From positions 118,035 through 182,034 of the forward strand of contig MGZB01000002.1 in the NCBI GenBank assembly GCA_001801995.1: a DNA stretch of 64,000 nucleotides, written 5' to 3'. The DNA comes from Gammaproteobacteria bacterium RIFOXYD12_FULL_61_37 (GTDB lineage: Bacteria > Pseudomonadota > Gammaproteobacteria > Chromatiales > Chromatiaceae). The notes under the pieces are model-generated. The model made no database searches and had not been told where the DNA came from. It saw only the letters and a list, made by a program, of their open reading frames with translations. Position 1 is the stretch's first letter. Every line of letters begins with the position of its first letter. The position numbers and the translations under genes are program-made. Shown here one piece after another: positions 1-8,767 of this stretch.

Positions 1-198
1 ATCGTCGGGGTCACCCACCACCGGGATCTCCAGCTTTCTCGCCGGGGTCAGCACGAAGGGGGCCAGGATCTTGGCGACCGGCCAGGCGTCATGGGTGCCG
101 TAGGTATCGACGGCGCGCATCTGCCGCACCATCTCCTTGGCGAATTCGGTCTCCAGGACCGGGTCCGTATCCGCGATTGCCACTGTTGTCTCGCTCAT
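1..198 (-). CDS. NifX-associated protein, DUF269 family (partial, N-terminal part)
   Basis: Only the first 66 codons lie in the window; the gene continues past base 1. The start ATG is at 196-198, with a good GAGGAA ribosome site just upstream. The N-terminus (MSETTVAIADTD, then an EFAKEMVRQMRAVDTYGTHD stretch followed by W-P-V-A-K-I-L) matches what I know of the short DUF269 proteins encoded after nifX in many diazotrophs. Their exact role is unclear, but they travel with FeMo-cofactor biosynthesis genes. It follows nifX on the same strand after a 183-base gap that holds a palindromic repeat. The family call rests on the N-terminus and context only. Confidence 0.8.
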   Translation of the reverse strand, partial: MSETTVAIADTDPVLETEFAKEMVRQMRAVDTYGTHDAWPVAKILAPFVLTPARKLEIPVVGDPDD

Positions 199-239
199 TT
201 TTCATTCCTCAAGTTCGATTATCGAAAAAGACCTTATTC

Positions 240-361
240 GTAGGTTGGGTTAGGCGGTATTCCCGCCGTAACCCAACATTGGGCGCCGAATGTTGGGTTA
301 CGGCGCCTGTTTACCTTGCCTGTTGCAGAGGTACTGCTGGAACGCGCCTAACCCAACCTAC
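240..361. repeat. Composite palindromic repeat between nifX and the DUF269 gene
   Basis: The outer 17 bases (240-256 and 345-361) are perfect inverted repeats beginning GTAGGTTGGGTTA. A second inner inverted repeat built on the same TTGGGTTACGGCG words lies between them. The same word family recurs at 25032-25075. It looks like a REP/MITE-type intergenic element inside the nif transcription unit, where it could act as an RNA hairpin or processing site. Confidence 0.8.
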
Positions 362-381
362 AAATCATTGCGGTTGAAGCA

Positions 382-858
382 TCACTCCTCCCATCCTTCC
401 GCCTCCATGAGGTCGAAGCGCGTCGGGTCTGGGACCCTGGCGATGGCCTGGGCCAGCCAGCCGGCGGGGCTTTCGCGCAGCTCGGTTTGCAGGACCGCCA
501 GCAGGTCCTTGATCTCGGCGCCGGGCGAGACCTTCATGGGTTGAATGCCCCGCTCCTTCAACTGCCGGATGGCCGAGGTGCCCACCGCCTGGATGTAGAC
601 GGCGGCACAGCCGTCCAGGGCCGCGATCTTGGCGGCCAGCTTGTCCTCGTTGCCGTCCATGGTGGTCTGGCCGAATTCGCTGGCCTCGACGAAGCCGATC
701 TTCTCCGGGTCCACCGCGTAGATGGCAAAGGACTTGGCGGCGCCGAAGTGCTGGTCCACCTGTCTCCTGTCGCTGGTGGCGAAGGCCACCTTCAGCGCCG
801 ATGCCATCCAATCCGCCTCAATGTCGCGCACGAGCCGGAATCGCCGTTGCAGGGTCAT
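382..858 (-). CDS. nifX: NifX, FeMo-cofactor precursor carrier
   Basis: This 158-residue protein belongs to the NifX/NifY/NafY family of small soluble proteins that bind NifB-co or VK-cluster during transfer between NifB, NifEN and apo-nitrogenase. The recognisable core is [20 protein letters not shown] near residues 22-41, followed by the family's alternating strand/helix pattern and a [18 protein letters not shown] segment. The length is normal. The start ATG at 856-858 overlaps the end of nifN by 41 bases, so translation is probably coupled. A second family member is encoded at 55214-55657 beside nifHDK, so the two copies may have divided the carrier roles. Confidence 0.93.
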   Translation of the reverse strand: MTLQRRFRLVRDIEADWMASALKVAFATSDRRQVDQHFGAAKSFAIYAVDPEKIGFVEASEFGQTTMDGNEDKLAAKIAALDGCAAVYIQAVGTSAIRQLKERGIQPMKVSPGAEIKDLLAVLQTELRESPAGWLAQAIARVPDPTRFDLMEAEGWEE

Positions 859-2239
859 GGGCGGTCACCTCCCGGTATTCCGGTTTCTGCGCGTAGATCG
901 ATCGGTAGGGGTGGATCTCTCCCTTCCCCAGGGTCAGCATCAGATTGGCCAGATCGAATAGGGTCTGGCGCGTGCCCCGGTAGCCGATCCAGGTCTTTTG
1001 ATAACCGCCCAGGGTGTCGTATTGGGGAAAGCCCGCCCGCAGCAGGGGAATGCCGAGGCGCGCGGCGCTCTCGGCGCCGTGGGAGTTGCCGATCAGCAGC
1101 TCGGCCCCTTGCTCGCTGGCGATCTGTTCCAGGTCCTCGAAGTCGCCGATCTTGACGCTCCCGGCAGCGACGGCTTGCAGCACCGGGGCATTGACCGGCG
1201 AGACGGCGGTCACCGTCTCGGCCCCCAGCTCCGCCAGCATTTGGCTGAACCCGGCCAGCAGATCGGGATCGGCGGCCAGGGCGACGCGGGCCATGCCGAG
1301 CATGAAGTGGCAGTCGAGCATGGCGTCCTGCAACTGGGCGCGCTGGCGCTCCAGACGCTCCGGCACCGGTTCGCCGGAGATGCGGTGCAGGGCATCCACC
1401 AGGGCATCGGACGCCGCCAGCCCCATCAGGTGATCGAAACGGGTATCGGGCACCCCGGTCAGGCCGCGCAGCGCGTCCGCCGCCCGCTCCAGGGATCGGC
1501 CGACGACCAGGGTGGCGATGGAATCCCCCAGATTCGCCAGCTCCGACAGGGCGGCACCGCCGATGGTCAGGGGCGAAAAGTCCTGTTGCATCAGATGGCC
1601 GTCCAGGGAATCGGAAAGATCGGGCAGGATCACCGGCCGCAGGCCGAAGGCCTCGATGATCTCCCGCAGCGCCTCCAGATCCCCTGGCGTCAGGGCCGAG
1701 CCCACCAGGACATTGACCTGACGGCGCCGCCGACCCGGTCGAGTGCCCGCAGTCCCGGCATCGGGCACCAGGGTCTTGATGACCGCCTCCAGCGCCTTGG
1801 CGAACCCCGTCTCCAGGCAGCCGCCATAGTCGGGGGTGGCGACGGGCACGACTGGGATGGCGTCGAATTGGGGATACTGTTGGCGGAACGCCTTCACCGC
1901 CCGGACCGGGTCGCTGCCCTGGGTCTCGGTCAGGCCCGTGGTGGGCAGGCCGATGAGGGCGGGCTTGTTCTTCTCGGCGATGGTTTTCAGGCCCTCCACA
2001 ATGGCCTCGTCGGACCCCATCACCGTGGTGACCTGGTCCATGGCGGTGGTCTGGAGCGGGATCGGCTCGCGGAAGTGGCGCACGAAGAAGACCTTGCCGA
2101 AGGCGGAGCAGCCCTGGGAGCCGTGCAGCATGGGTATGGCGCGGTAGAAGCCGAGAAAGGCCAGGGCCGCGCCGAGGGTCTGGCTCGCCTTGAGCGGGCT
2201 GACGGAAAGGGCCTTGTTGCGTTTGACGATTTCGACCAT
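818..2239 (-). CDS. nifN: NifN, FeMo-cofactor scaffold subunit
   Basis: NifN (473 residues) is the beta-like subunit of the NifEN scaffold on which the FeMo-cofactor precursor matures. The N-terminus carries the NifK/NifN signature: a [16 protein letters not shown] stretch, then [12 protein letters not shown] with a conserved cysteine at about residue 44, and later [14 protein letters not shown]. The length fits the family. It starts three bases after nifE stops and its 3' end overlaps nifX, so nifE-nifN-nifX form one transcription unit, driven by the sigma-54 promoter upstream of nifE. Confidence 0.96.
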   Translation of the reverse strand: MVEIVKRNKALSVSPLKASQTLGAALAFLGFYRAIPMLHGSQGCSAFGKVFFVRHFREPIPLQTTAMDQVTTVMGSDEAIVEGLKTIAEKNKPALIGLPTTGLTETQGSDPVRAVKAFRQQYPQFDAIPVVPVATPDYGGCLETGFAKALEAVIKTLVPDAGTAGTRPGRRRRQVNVLVGSALTPGDLEALREIIEAFGLRPVILPDLSDSLDGHLMQQDFSPLTIGGAALSELANLGDSIATLVVGRSLERAADALRGLTGVPDTRFDHLMGLAASDALVDALHRISGEPVPERLERQRAQLQDAMLDCHFMLGMARVALAADPDLLAGFSQMLAELGAETVTAVSPVNAPVLQAVAAGSVKIGDFEDLEQIASEQGAELLIGNSHGAESAARLGIPLLRAGFPQYDTLGGYQKTWIGYRGTRQTLFDLANLMLTLGKGEIHPYRSIYAQKPEYREVTAHDPATAIPARARH

Positions 2240-2242
2240 GGC

Positions 2243-3643
2243 TCAGATCTCCAGCGGGGTTTTCAGGGGCAGGCGCCAGGGCGCGGGTTGCCGCACCGCC
2301 GCCCAGACCGGGCTATCGATGGTCAACACCAGTTGCCGCGCCAGCTCCAGCATGCCCTCGTAGCCGGCGTAACCGAACTCACGCTCCTGGTTGATGTCGA
2401 GGAAGGGGATGCGGGCCTTGAGGGCGGTGTACATGTTGCGGCCACCGGCGATCAGCACATCCACGCCGCGCTGGCGCACCAGGTCGATCATGGCGCGGGG
2501 GTTGCCCTCCTCCAGCATCAGGGCGTCCTCGCCCATCAGCTCGCGGATGCGGGCCTTGTCCTCCTCGGTGGACTTGCGGGTGCCGGTGGCGACCACCTCC
2601 ATCCCCAGGTCCTGCAAGGCGGCGACGACCGACCAGGACTTCACCCCGCCGGTGTAGAGCAGCACCCGCTTCCCTTTGAGCCGTTTACGCCAGGGCTGCA
2701 ACAGCACATCGATGCGGGCCTCTTCCCGCTCGATCAGCGCCTCGGTACGGGCAGCCAGATCCTCATCCTTCAGCAAGCGGGCGAAGTCCCGCAGGGCTTG
2801 GGAGACATCGCCCACGCCGTAGAAACTCCCCTCGAACCAGGGGGTGCCGAAGGCCTCTTGCAGCTTGCGGGCGACGTTGATCATGGCCTTGGAGCAGACC
2901 ATCATATTGACCGCCGCCCGGTGCATGGTCTGTACCTCGCGGAAACGGGCATCGCCGGAGAGGGTGCAGAGCACCCGCAAGCCCAGTTCGTCCAGCAGCG
3001 GCAGCACATGCCAGAGCTCGCCGGCGATGTTGTATTCGCCGATCAGATTGATGTCGTGGACCCGAATCCCCTCGCGCCGGACCGATTCCGGCAGGGGGGC
3101 GGGCTCCCGCCCGCCGCAGACGTATCGCACCATCGCCTCCCCGGCGATACGGTTGCCCAGGTTCTTGGTGCCGTAGAAACCGGCCGCGTCCACCGGCACC
3201 ACCGGCGTGCCCCAGCGCTCGGCCGCCGCCTTGCAGACCGCCCCGACATCGTCGCCGATCAGCGCCGGCACGCAGGTGTTGTAGACGAAGACCGCCGCCG
3301 GGCTGTAGCTGTCGATGGCCTGCTTGATGGCGTGGAACAGCCGCTTCTCGCCCCGCCCCATGATCACGTCCTGCTCCGTCAGGTCCGTGGTCATGCCGAC
3401 GCGGAACAGACGCGGCCCGCTGGAACGGGTGCCCCGGTTGTCCCAGGAACTGCCGGCACAGGCGATGGAGCCATGGACGATATGGGCCACGTCAGCGATG
3501 GGCAGCAAAGCGATCTGCGCCCCGTCAAAGGCACAGCCCCCCGCCGTCGCCCCCGGCTTCGGTTTGGCGCATCCCGACTTCGACTTCTTGTTATGGGCGC
3601 AGGCCGGCTCGTCCAGCAAGGCGGTAATGTCTCTCTGCTTCAT
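2243..3643 (-). CDS. nifE: NifE, FeMo-cofactor scaffold subunit
   Basis: NifE is the alpha-like partner of NifN, paralogous to NifD. Cys-rich N-terminal segments ([12 protein letters not shown], then [10 protein letters not shown]), [16 protein letters not shown] and [12 protein letters not shown] match the family. I place the start at ATG 3641-3643, giving 466 residues. The frame can be extended to a TTG at 3674-3676, but that lies at or upstream of the expected transcription start of the sigma-54 promoter at 3683-3697. The chosen start also gives the usual length. It is the first gene of nifENX and is divergent from the NtrC-type regulator at 3942. Confidence 0.95.
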   Translation of the reverse strand: MKQRDITALLDEPACAHNKKSKSGCAKPKPGATAGGCAFDGAQIALLPIADVAHIVHGSIACAGSSWDNRGTRSSGPRLFRVGMTTDLTEQDVIMGRGEKRLFHAIKQAIDSYSPAAVFVYNTCVPALIGDDVGAVCKAAAERWGTPVVPVDAAGFYGTKNLGNRIAGEAMVRYVCGGREPAPLPESVRREGIRVHDINLIGEYNIAGELWHVLPLLDELGLRVLCTLSGDARFREVQTMHRAAVNMMVCSKAMINVARKLQEAFGTPWFEGSFYGVGDVSQALRDFARLLKDEDLAARTEALIEREEARIDVLLQPWRKRLKGKRVLLYTGGVKSWSVVAALQDLGMEVVATGTRKSTEEDKARIRELMGEDALMLEEGNPRAMIDLVRQRGVDVLIAGGRNMYTALKARIPFLDINQEREFGYAGYEGMLELARQLVLTIDSPVWAAVRQPAPWRLPLKTPLEI

Positions 3644-3682
3644 GGCATAGGGGGTCTGTCTGGTTGCATTGACCAATGCAAT

Positions 3683-3697
3683 GCAACGGCTGTGCCA
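3683..3697 (-). promoter_or_regulatory. Sigma-54 promoter of nifENX
   Basis: Read on the minus strand the bases are TGGCACAGCCGTTGC, which is TGGCAC, five bases, TTGC. This is a full match to the -24/-12 core. It lies 40 bases ahead of the ATG chosen for nifE, with a NifA-type site further upstream at 3743-3758. Confidence 0.9.
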
Positions 3698-3742
3698 TAG
3701 GTCAGATGATTGTTTTTATTTGGACTTTATCCGAAAGCCTGT

Positions 3743-3758
3743 TGTCGCTTCCGCGACA
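3743..3758. promoter_or_regulatory. NifA upstream activator site (TGT-N10-ACA)
   Basis: TGT, ten bases, ACA matches the NifA enhancer consensus exactly. It lies about 45 bases beyond the -24 element of the nifENX sigma-54 promoter. That is closer than the common 80-150 bases but still usable. Confidence 0.75.
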
Positions 3759-3941
3759 AAGGGGGGCATCGAAGGTAGGAGACGAGACAAGGTATGAGGG
3801 GGTAAAAGCTGAACGAGTCAGCGTGATACCGTTCAGCCTGGCGTATTATCCGGGGTTCCCGAGGGGGTAGGCCGACCTGCCCGCCAAGGTCCGGTTTGCT
3901 ATTGTTACGGTAATCCAACAGAGCGACAGTGCTGAGGACAT

Positions 3942-5336
3942 ATGAAAGGTTTACCCAAGGTTTTGCTGGTCGAAGACACCTCATCCCTGGCGTTGGTGTA
4001 CCGGGAATATTTGAAGGATGAGCGTCTGGAGCTGACCCATGTGGCGACCGGCAAGGCGGCCATTGAGGCCATCGCCGGGGCGCCGCCCCATTTGGTGTTG
4101 CTCGATCTCAAACTGCCCGACATGGACGGCCAGGAGATTCTGCACTGGATCAGGGCCGAGGGATTCCCTTCCGCCGTGGTGGTCATCACCGCCCATGGTT
4201 CGGTGGATGTGGCGGTGGATGTGATGCGCGGCGGCGCCCAGGATTTCTTGGAGAAACCCTTCGATGCCGCCCGTCTCAGGACGACCGTCAGGAACGTTCT
4301 GGAGAAGGTGCGGCTGCGTGATCTGCTGGATGATCTGCGGGAGCGTGACCGTTACCACGGCTTCATCGGCTCCAGCCTGCCCATGCAGGCGGTCTATCGC
4401 ATCATTGACGCCGCTGCCCCCAGCAAGGCCACGGTCTTCATCACCGGCGAGAGCGGTACGGGCAAGGAGGTCTGCGCCGAGGCGATCCACCGGCAGGGGC
4501 CGCGCATCAACAAGCCTTTCATCGCCCTCAACTGCGGGGCGATTCCCCATGATCTGATGGAGAGCGAGATCTTCGGTCATGTGAAAGGCGCCTTTACCGG
4601 CGCTTACAGCGAGCGCGAGGGCGCCGCTTCCCAGGCCGATGGCGGCACCCTCTTTCTGGATGAGATCGGGGAGATGGATCTGGATCTGCAAACCAAGCTG
4701 TTGCGCTTCGTCCAGACGGGGCGGTTTTCCAAGGTCGGCGGCGGCAAGGAGAAAGCGGTGGATGTCCGTTTCATCTGCGCCACCAACCGCGATCCCTTGG
4801 CGGAGGTGGCGGCCGGCCGCTTCCGCGAGGATTTGTTCTACCGGCTCCATGTGGTGCCCATTCACCTGCCGCCCCTGCGCGACCGGGGCGACGACATCCT
4901 GTCCATCGCCCGCCATTTTCTGATCGCCTACGCGGGTGAGGAGGGCAAGGGCTTCCAGGACTTTACCCCCGAGGTGGAGCTGATCTTCCGCAAATACGCC
5001 TGGCCGGGGAATGTCCGCCAGCTCCAGAACGTGATCAGGAATATTGTCGTGCTGCACGATGGGGACCATGTTGGAAGGACCCACTTGCCGCCGCCGCTGG
5101 ATGGCGCCCTGAGTGAGGGCGACATGGCCCATATCGCCATTGCAGCCCAATCCGGCGCTTCCCGTGGACATCCCCGGAACGAGGCCATCCTTCCCCTTGC
5201 TCAGGTGGAGCGCGATGCCATCGAGCGGGCGATAGCCCTCTGCAACGGCAATATTCCCAAAGCCGCCGCCCTGCTGGAGGTCAGCCCCTCCACCCTCTAC
5301 CGCAAGAAACAGTCCTGGGAAACAGTTGTGGTATGA
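3942..5336 (+). CDS. Sigma-54-dependent response regulator (NtrC family, LuxO-like)
   Basis: A 464-residue three-domain regulator. Residues 1-125 are a receiver domain with phospho-acceptor Asp55 in VLLDLKLPDMDG. The AAA+ domain has a Walker A at 169-176 (GESGTGKE), the sigma-54-contacting GAFTGA loop at about 216-221 and a Walker B in GTLFLDEIG. The C-terminus is a Fis-type helix-turn-helix (AAALLEVSPSTLYRKK). The opening residues (VEDTSSLALVYREYL) resemble LuxO-type regulators more than NtrC. No histidine kinase is adjacent; a hybrid kinase lies far away at 32787. It is divergent from nifENX across a 298-base gap, but it lacks the GAF domain of NifA, so nif control by this protein is not implied. 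Confidence 0.93.
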   Translation: MKGLPKVLLVEDTSSLALVYREYLKDERLELTHVATGKAAIEAIAGAPPHLVLLDLKLPDMDGQEILHWIRAEGFPSAVVVITAHGSVDVAVDVMRGGAQDFLEKPFDAARLRTTVRNVLEKVRLRDLLDDLRERDRYHGFIGSSLPMQAVYRIIDAAAPSKATVFITGESGTGKEVCAEAIHRQGPRINKPFIALNCGAIPHDLMESEIFGHVKGAFTGAYSEREGAASQADGGTLFLDEIGEMDLDLQTKLLRFVQTGRFSKVGGGKEKAVDVRFICATNRDPLAEVAAGRFREDLFYRLHVVPIHLPPLRDRGDDILSIARHFLIAYAGEEGKGFQDFTPEVELIFRKYAWPGNVRQLQNVIRNIVVLHDGDHVGRTHLPPPLDGALSEGDMAHIAIAAQSGASRGHPRNEAILPLAQVERDAIERAIALCNGNIPKAAALLEVSPSTLYRKKQSWETVVV

Positions 5337-5380
5337 GTAGGCCGGCCTTCAGGCCGTCTCGCCCCATGAGCGGTTTAGGG

Positions 5381-6208
5381 TTAGTCAACCTCCGGCAACG
5401 ACTCCAGCAGCAAGCTTTCCCCCCATAGCCTTTCAAACATGGACCGGTGCCGGTCCAATTCGCCGCTGGTGAAGAACCTGATCCCGCCGCCGGCCTGATG
5501 GCCGTTCAGCAGGTCCTGTCCGGACAGCCGTTGTTCCACTTGACGCGCCACGGCGGGGCCGGTGTCGATCACCGTCACACCGGGACCGGCCAGGCGTTCG
5601 ATGAGGGGTATCAGAAAGGGGTAGTGGGTGCAGCCGAGCACCAGGGAGTCCACCCCGTTTTCCAGCAAGGGTTCCAGATAGCGCTTTAGCAGGGCCTCGG
5701 TGATGCCGTCGCTGAGTTCGCCCCGTTCCACCCGTTCGACCAGACCGGGGCAGGGCTGCATGATCACCTCGGCCCCGCCGCCGTGGCGTTCCAGCAGATG
5801 GCTGAAGCGGCCGCTGCGGAGTGTGCCTGTTGTGGCCAGGACCCCAACCTTGCGGGCGCGACTCTGGGCCACCGCCGGTTTGACGCCGGGTTCCATGCCG
5901 ACGATGGGCAGGTGGGGATAATGGTTGCGAAGGTCATGGATGGCCACTGCCGTGGCGGTATTGCAGGCGACCACCAGGGCCTTTGCCCCCAGCCCCAACA
6001 GGGACTCCGCCACCGCCAGACTGCGCCGCCGGATCTCCGCCGTGGGCTTGTCGCCGTAGGGCACATGGGCGGAGTCGGCGGCATAGATCAGTCTCTCCCG
6101 AGGCAGCCGCCGGCGAATATGGGCCAGCACCGAAAGCCCGCCGACACCGGAGTCGAAGACCCCGATGGGTTGCTGGCTCGTTGCTTCCGCAGGAAGGGGC
6201 TTGTGCAT
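5381..6208 (-). CDS. murI: Glutamate racemase
   Basis: Converts L-glutamate to D-glutamate for peptidoglycan precursors in the cytoplasm. The two catalytic cysteines are visible in ACNTATA (Cys82) and LGCTHYP (Cys193), and the N-terminal IGVFDSGVGGLSVL motif is intact. I start at ATG 6206-6208 (275 residues). The frame is open 25 codons further upstream, but that extension looks non-homologous and the shorter form has the family length. It converges on the regulator gene; a 44-base gap between them contains a small GGCCGGCCTTCAGGCC palindrome. Confidence 0.93.
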   Translation of the reverse strand: MHKPLPAEATSQQPIGVFDSGVGGLSVLAHIRRRLPRERLIYAADSAHVPYGDKPTAEIRRRSLAVAESLLGLGAKALVVACNTATAVAIHDLRNHYPHLPIVGMEPGVKPAVAQSRARKVGVLATTGTLRSGRFSHLLERHGGGAEVIMQPCPGLVERVERGELSDGITEALLKRYLEPLLENGVDSLVLGCTHYPFLIPLIERLAGPGVTVIDTGPAVARQVEQRLSGQDLLNGHQAGGGIRFFTSGELDRHRSMFERLWGESLLLESLPEVD

Positions 6209-6373
6209 GGTCGGCAATTGTACGGCAGGACCGGCCCTTTGTGCCCCATCCCAAACAAAGCATTGTAGATATCTGCATTTCATCTATACTTGTAAATCAG
6301 TAAGATAGAGTATATTCATAACGCGAAGGATTAGGTTGTGAGCAGAGGTGTCGGGCGGCAATAGCGGGTAAGG

Positions 6374-7309
6374 GTGAAGTCCTTGTTTTCCTTATTGAAA
6401 AAAGAAAAATCCATGCGCATGGGGGTTGGCATCAGCTTCAATCCCCAGGGTTTTTCCTTTGCCGTCGTCCGGGGAGCGGGCGAGGGGGTACAGCTCATCA
6501 CACAGGGTCTGGTGGATTGCGGTCCCGAGGCGGTTGCGGCGGAGCTGGCGAAACTGGTCCGGCAGCTTCATCTGAAAGGCGTTCCCGCCGTGGTGGCGCT
6601 GGAGCCCGACGATTACAGCCTGTTTCAGATCGAGGCGCCCGAGGCCCCCGCCGAGGAGATGCCCCTGGCGATCCGCTGGCGGGTCAAGGACATGCTGGAT
6701 TATCACCTCGATGACGCCCGTCTGGACTATTTCCTCCTGCCCGAAGGGCGGCGTACCGGCATGCCGCGCATGATGTACGTGGTCGCCGCGCGCGCCTCCG
6801 AGATCAATCCCCTGGCGGACTTGGTGATCGACAGCGGCCTCGACCTGCTGGCGCTGGATATCTGCGAACTCTCCCTGCGCAATCTCTTCACGACGGCGGA
6901 CAAGGAACTACCTGCGCCGCAGGTGCTGCTCTTTCTCGGCCCCCGGTTCAGCCTGATCGAAATCTTCCGGGGCGGGGTGCTCTACCTGAGCCGTCGCATC
7001 AAGCTGCTCAGTTCCGACCTGGCCCCGAGCCAGGGGATGATCCCCTCGGACCCCATGGAGGCGATCGTGCTGGAGATCCAGCGCTCCATGGACTATTGCG
7101 AGAACCAATTCAACATACCGCCCGTGGGGCGGATCAATCTGGTCTGCCCCGACGCCCTGCGCGGCGGCATCGCCGATTACTGCGAGGAAAACCTGACCAC
7201 GCCGGTAGGCCCCCTGGTCCCGCACCAACTGGAAGGGGCCGAGGCCCTCAGCGGCGATCGGATGATCCAGTTGCTCCCGGTCATGGGCGCCGCGCGGAGG
7301 GCCATCTGA
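6374..7309 (+). CDS. mshI: MSHA biogenesis protein MshI (PilM-like)
   Basis: This 311-residue protein opens the msh operon. It has the actin-like PilM/MshI fold pattern: MGVGISFNPQGFSFAVV near the N-terminus, AVVALEPDDYSLFQIEAP, then a PilM-type central domain, and near residue 230 EIQRSMDYCENQF. Such proteins sit at the inner-membrane face of the MSHA pilus machine and contact the PilN-like partner encoded next. A GTG start at 6374 is assumed; an ATG lies 14 codons further in. The A+T-rich 100 bases upstream probably contain the operon promoter, but I could not pick a convincing -35/-10 pair. It overlaps the next gene by one base (TGATG). Confidence 0.88.
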   Translation: MKSLFSLLKKEKSMRMGVGISFNPQGFSFAVVRGAGEGVQLITQGLVDCGPEAVAAELAKLVRQLHLKGVPAVVALEPDDYSLFQIEAPEAPAEEMPLAIRWRVKDMLDYHLDDARLDYFLLPEGRRTGMPRMMYVVAARASEINPLADLVIDSGLDLLALDICELSLRNLFTTADKELPAPQVLLFLGPRFSLIEIFRGGVLYLSRRIKLLSSDLAPSQGMIPSDPMEAIVLEIQRSMDYCENQFNIPPVGRINLVCPDALRGGIADYCEENLTTPVGPLVPHQLEGAEALSGDRMIQLLPVMGAARRAI

Positions 7310-7920
7310 TGCAGCAGTTTGAGCAGCGGATCAACCTCTACCGCCCTCCGGTCAAGAGCAGCGGCAAGCCCTTCACTTCCGCCTCTTCACTGAAGATGCT
7401 GGGCATTGCGCTGGCGGCCATGGCGCTGATTCAGATCTATGGCTCCATCCGGGCAGTCATCAATGAGGGGCAGGTCGAACAGGTGCGGCGCCAGGCGGAG
7501 CAGCTGGAGGCCCAGGTCAAGAAGATCGAGGCCCAGGCCCAAAGGCCTCAGAACCGTCTGCTGGAATCCCGTATCGATGCCTTGAGGGAGAAAGTCGAGC
7601 AGAACAAACGGATGTTCAGCCAACTGAACCAGGTGCGGGAGGAACGGGTGGCCGATTTTTCCGGTTACCTGAAAGGTCTGGCGGAACGGACGCCCCAGGG
7701 TGTGTGGCTGACCCACATCCTCATCGACGCGGCCCAGGGGGTCGATCTGCGCGGCGGGGTGACGAATCCCGCGCTGGCCCCGGCCTTCGTGCGCTCGCTG
7801 GAGGCCGTGCCGGCCTTCCAGGGCGTCTCCTTCGGCAGGGTGGAACTCAGCAAGGCGGCCGGTCAGGATTACCTCAGCTTCCGGCTGTCGAGCGCGGGCA
7901 TGGGGGATAAGAAGCCATGA
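7309..7920 (+). CDS. PilN-domain MSHA biogenesis protein (MshI2 type)
   Basis: A 203-residue bitopic membrane protein. It has a short cytoplasmic tail (MQQFEQRINLYRPP, the usual PilN start), one hydrophobic segment at about 25-45 (LGIALAAMALIQIYGS), a coiled coil to about residue 110, and a PilN-type periplasmic fold with LAERTPQGVWLTHI. In the msh system this links the cytoplasmic MshI to the periplasmic MshJ. The start ATG overlaps the mshI stop codon. Its own stop codon lies inside a 5-base direct repeat (ATGAA, 7917-7921) flanking an inserted 165-bp element, which suggests that stop originally overlapped the mshJ start. Confidence 0.87.
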   Translation: MQQFEQRINLYRPPVKSSGKPFTSASSLKMLGIALAAMALIQIYGSIRAVINEGQVEQVRRQAEQLEAQVKKIEAQAQRPQNRLLESRIDALREKVEQNKRMFSQLNQVREERVADFSGYLKGLAERTPQGVWLTHILIDAAQGVDLRGGVTNPALAPAFVRSLEAVPAFQGVSFGRVELSKAAGQDYLSFRLSSAGMGDKKP

Positions 7921-7921
7921 A

Positions 7922-8086
7922 CCTAATTTCCTCATTTAACCGCAAAGGACGCGAAGGAACGCGAAGGAATTCATTGGCTTGTTCAGATTTCGTTCCCTAC
8001 CGGGAAGGTGGGGGTACAGACAGATATACCAAGCTGTTTTCCTTAGCGTTCTTTGCGTCCTTTGCGGTTGAAAAGAGGTTTCTAGG
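7922..8086. mobile_element. 165-bp MITE-like element between the PilN-type gene and mshJ (copy 1)
   Basis: It begins CCTAATTTCCTC and ends GAGGTTTCTAGG. Its terminal inverted repeats run about 40 bases and contain AACCGCAAAGGACGC on each side. ATGAA occurs immediately on both sides (7917-7921 and 8087-8091), consistent with a 5-bp target duplication. The right end supplies AGAGG eight bases before the mshJ ATG. No open frame of note lies within. Copies at 9244-9408 and 43155-43507 have the same organisation. Confidence 0.8.
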
Positions 8087-8767
8087 ATGAACACCCAGGA
8101 GCTGTTGCGGCACTGGAAGACCCAGCGGGAGCGATTCGACGCCCTCTCTCCCCGCGAGCGGGGGCTGATCCTGGCGACCCTGCTGGTGTGTCTCCACTTC
8201 GCTTGGGACGGCCTGTTCTGGCAGCCCTTGCAGGAAAGGCAGCAGCGGCTGGCTGCCGAGATCAGGACGCAACAGGCGCGGATCGGCGAACTGAATGCCA
8301 AGGTGGATTTGGGCGTCCAGCTTCAGGCGCGGGACCCGGACCGGGATGCGGGACAACGCCTGGCAAGGCTGGAGGAGGAACTTGCCGGGCAGGAGACAGC
8401 GGCCAAGACCCTGGAGAAGACCCTGATCGAACCGGGCGAGGCGGCGATCCTGCTGGAACGGATGTTGAAAAAGGTCCCCGGTCTCAGCCTGGTCCGGCTG
8501 CAAGGGCTCGACAGCGAACCCCTCGCGGACGCGAAGAAACCGGCCCCCGGCAAGGAGCCGGAGGGGATGCGGATCTACCGGCACTCCTTCGAGATCGAGT
8601 TCGAAGGGGACTACTTTTCGACCCTGAATTATCTGAAGGTGCTGCAAGCCCTGCCCTGGCGCTTTTTCTGGGATCGCCTCGAATACGAGGTGAAACAGCA
8701 CCCCTCCGCCCTGGTCCGGCTGCGGCTCCATACCCTGAGTCTCTCCAAGGAGTGGCTCGGTGTCTAA
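8087..8767 (+). CDS. mshJ: MSHA biogenesis protein MshJ (PilO-like)
   Basis: A 226-residue bitopic protein with a short N-terminal tail, a hydrophobic stretch at about residues 27-45 (LILATLLVCLHFAWDGLFW), a long coiled coil (about 50-125) and a C-terminal periplasmic domain of the PilO/MshJ type with YRHSFEIEFEGDYFSTLNYL. It would pair with the PilN-like protein in the inner-membrane alignment complex of the MSHA pilus. The start ATG abuts the inserted 165-bp element, whose end provides the apparent ribosome site. Confidence 0.86.
   Translation: MNTQELLRHWKTQRERFDALSPRERGLILATLLVCLHFAWDGLFWQPLQERQQRLAAEIRTQQARIGELNAKVDLGVQLQARDPDRDAGQRLARLEEELAGQETAAKTLEKTLIEPGEAAILLERMLKKVPGLSLVRLQGLDSEPLADAKKPAPGKEPEGMRIYRHSFEIEFEGDYFSTLNYLKVLQALPWRFFWDRLEYEVKQHPSALVRLRLHTLSLSKEWLGV

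Noticed and set aside
3644..3676. TTG start for NifE giving 477 residues
   Set aside because: It would sit at or before the expected start of transcription from the sigma-54 promoter, and the extra residues are not typical of NifE.
998..3700. 900-codon plus-strand frame opposite nifEN
   Set aside because: It is antisense to nifN and nifE, whose cluster residues are conserved. The product is a His/Gln/Gly-rich shadow typical of GC-rich antisense frames. The same applies to the long frames at 22107-24632 and 44228-47110 (apart from its final 85 codons).
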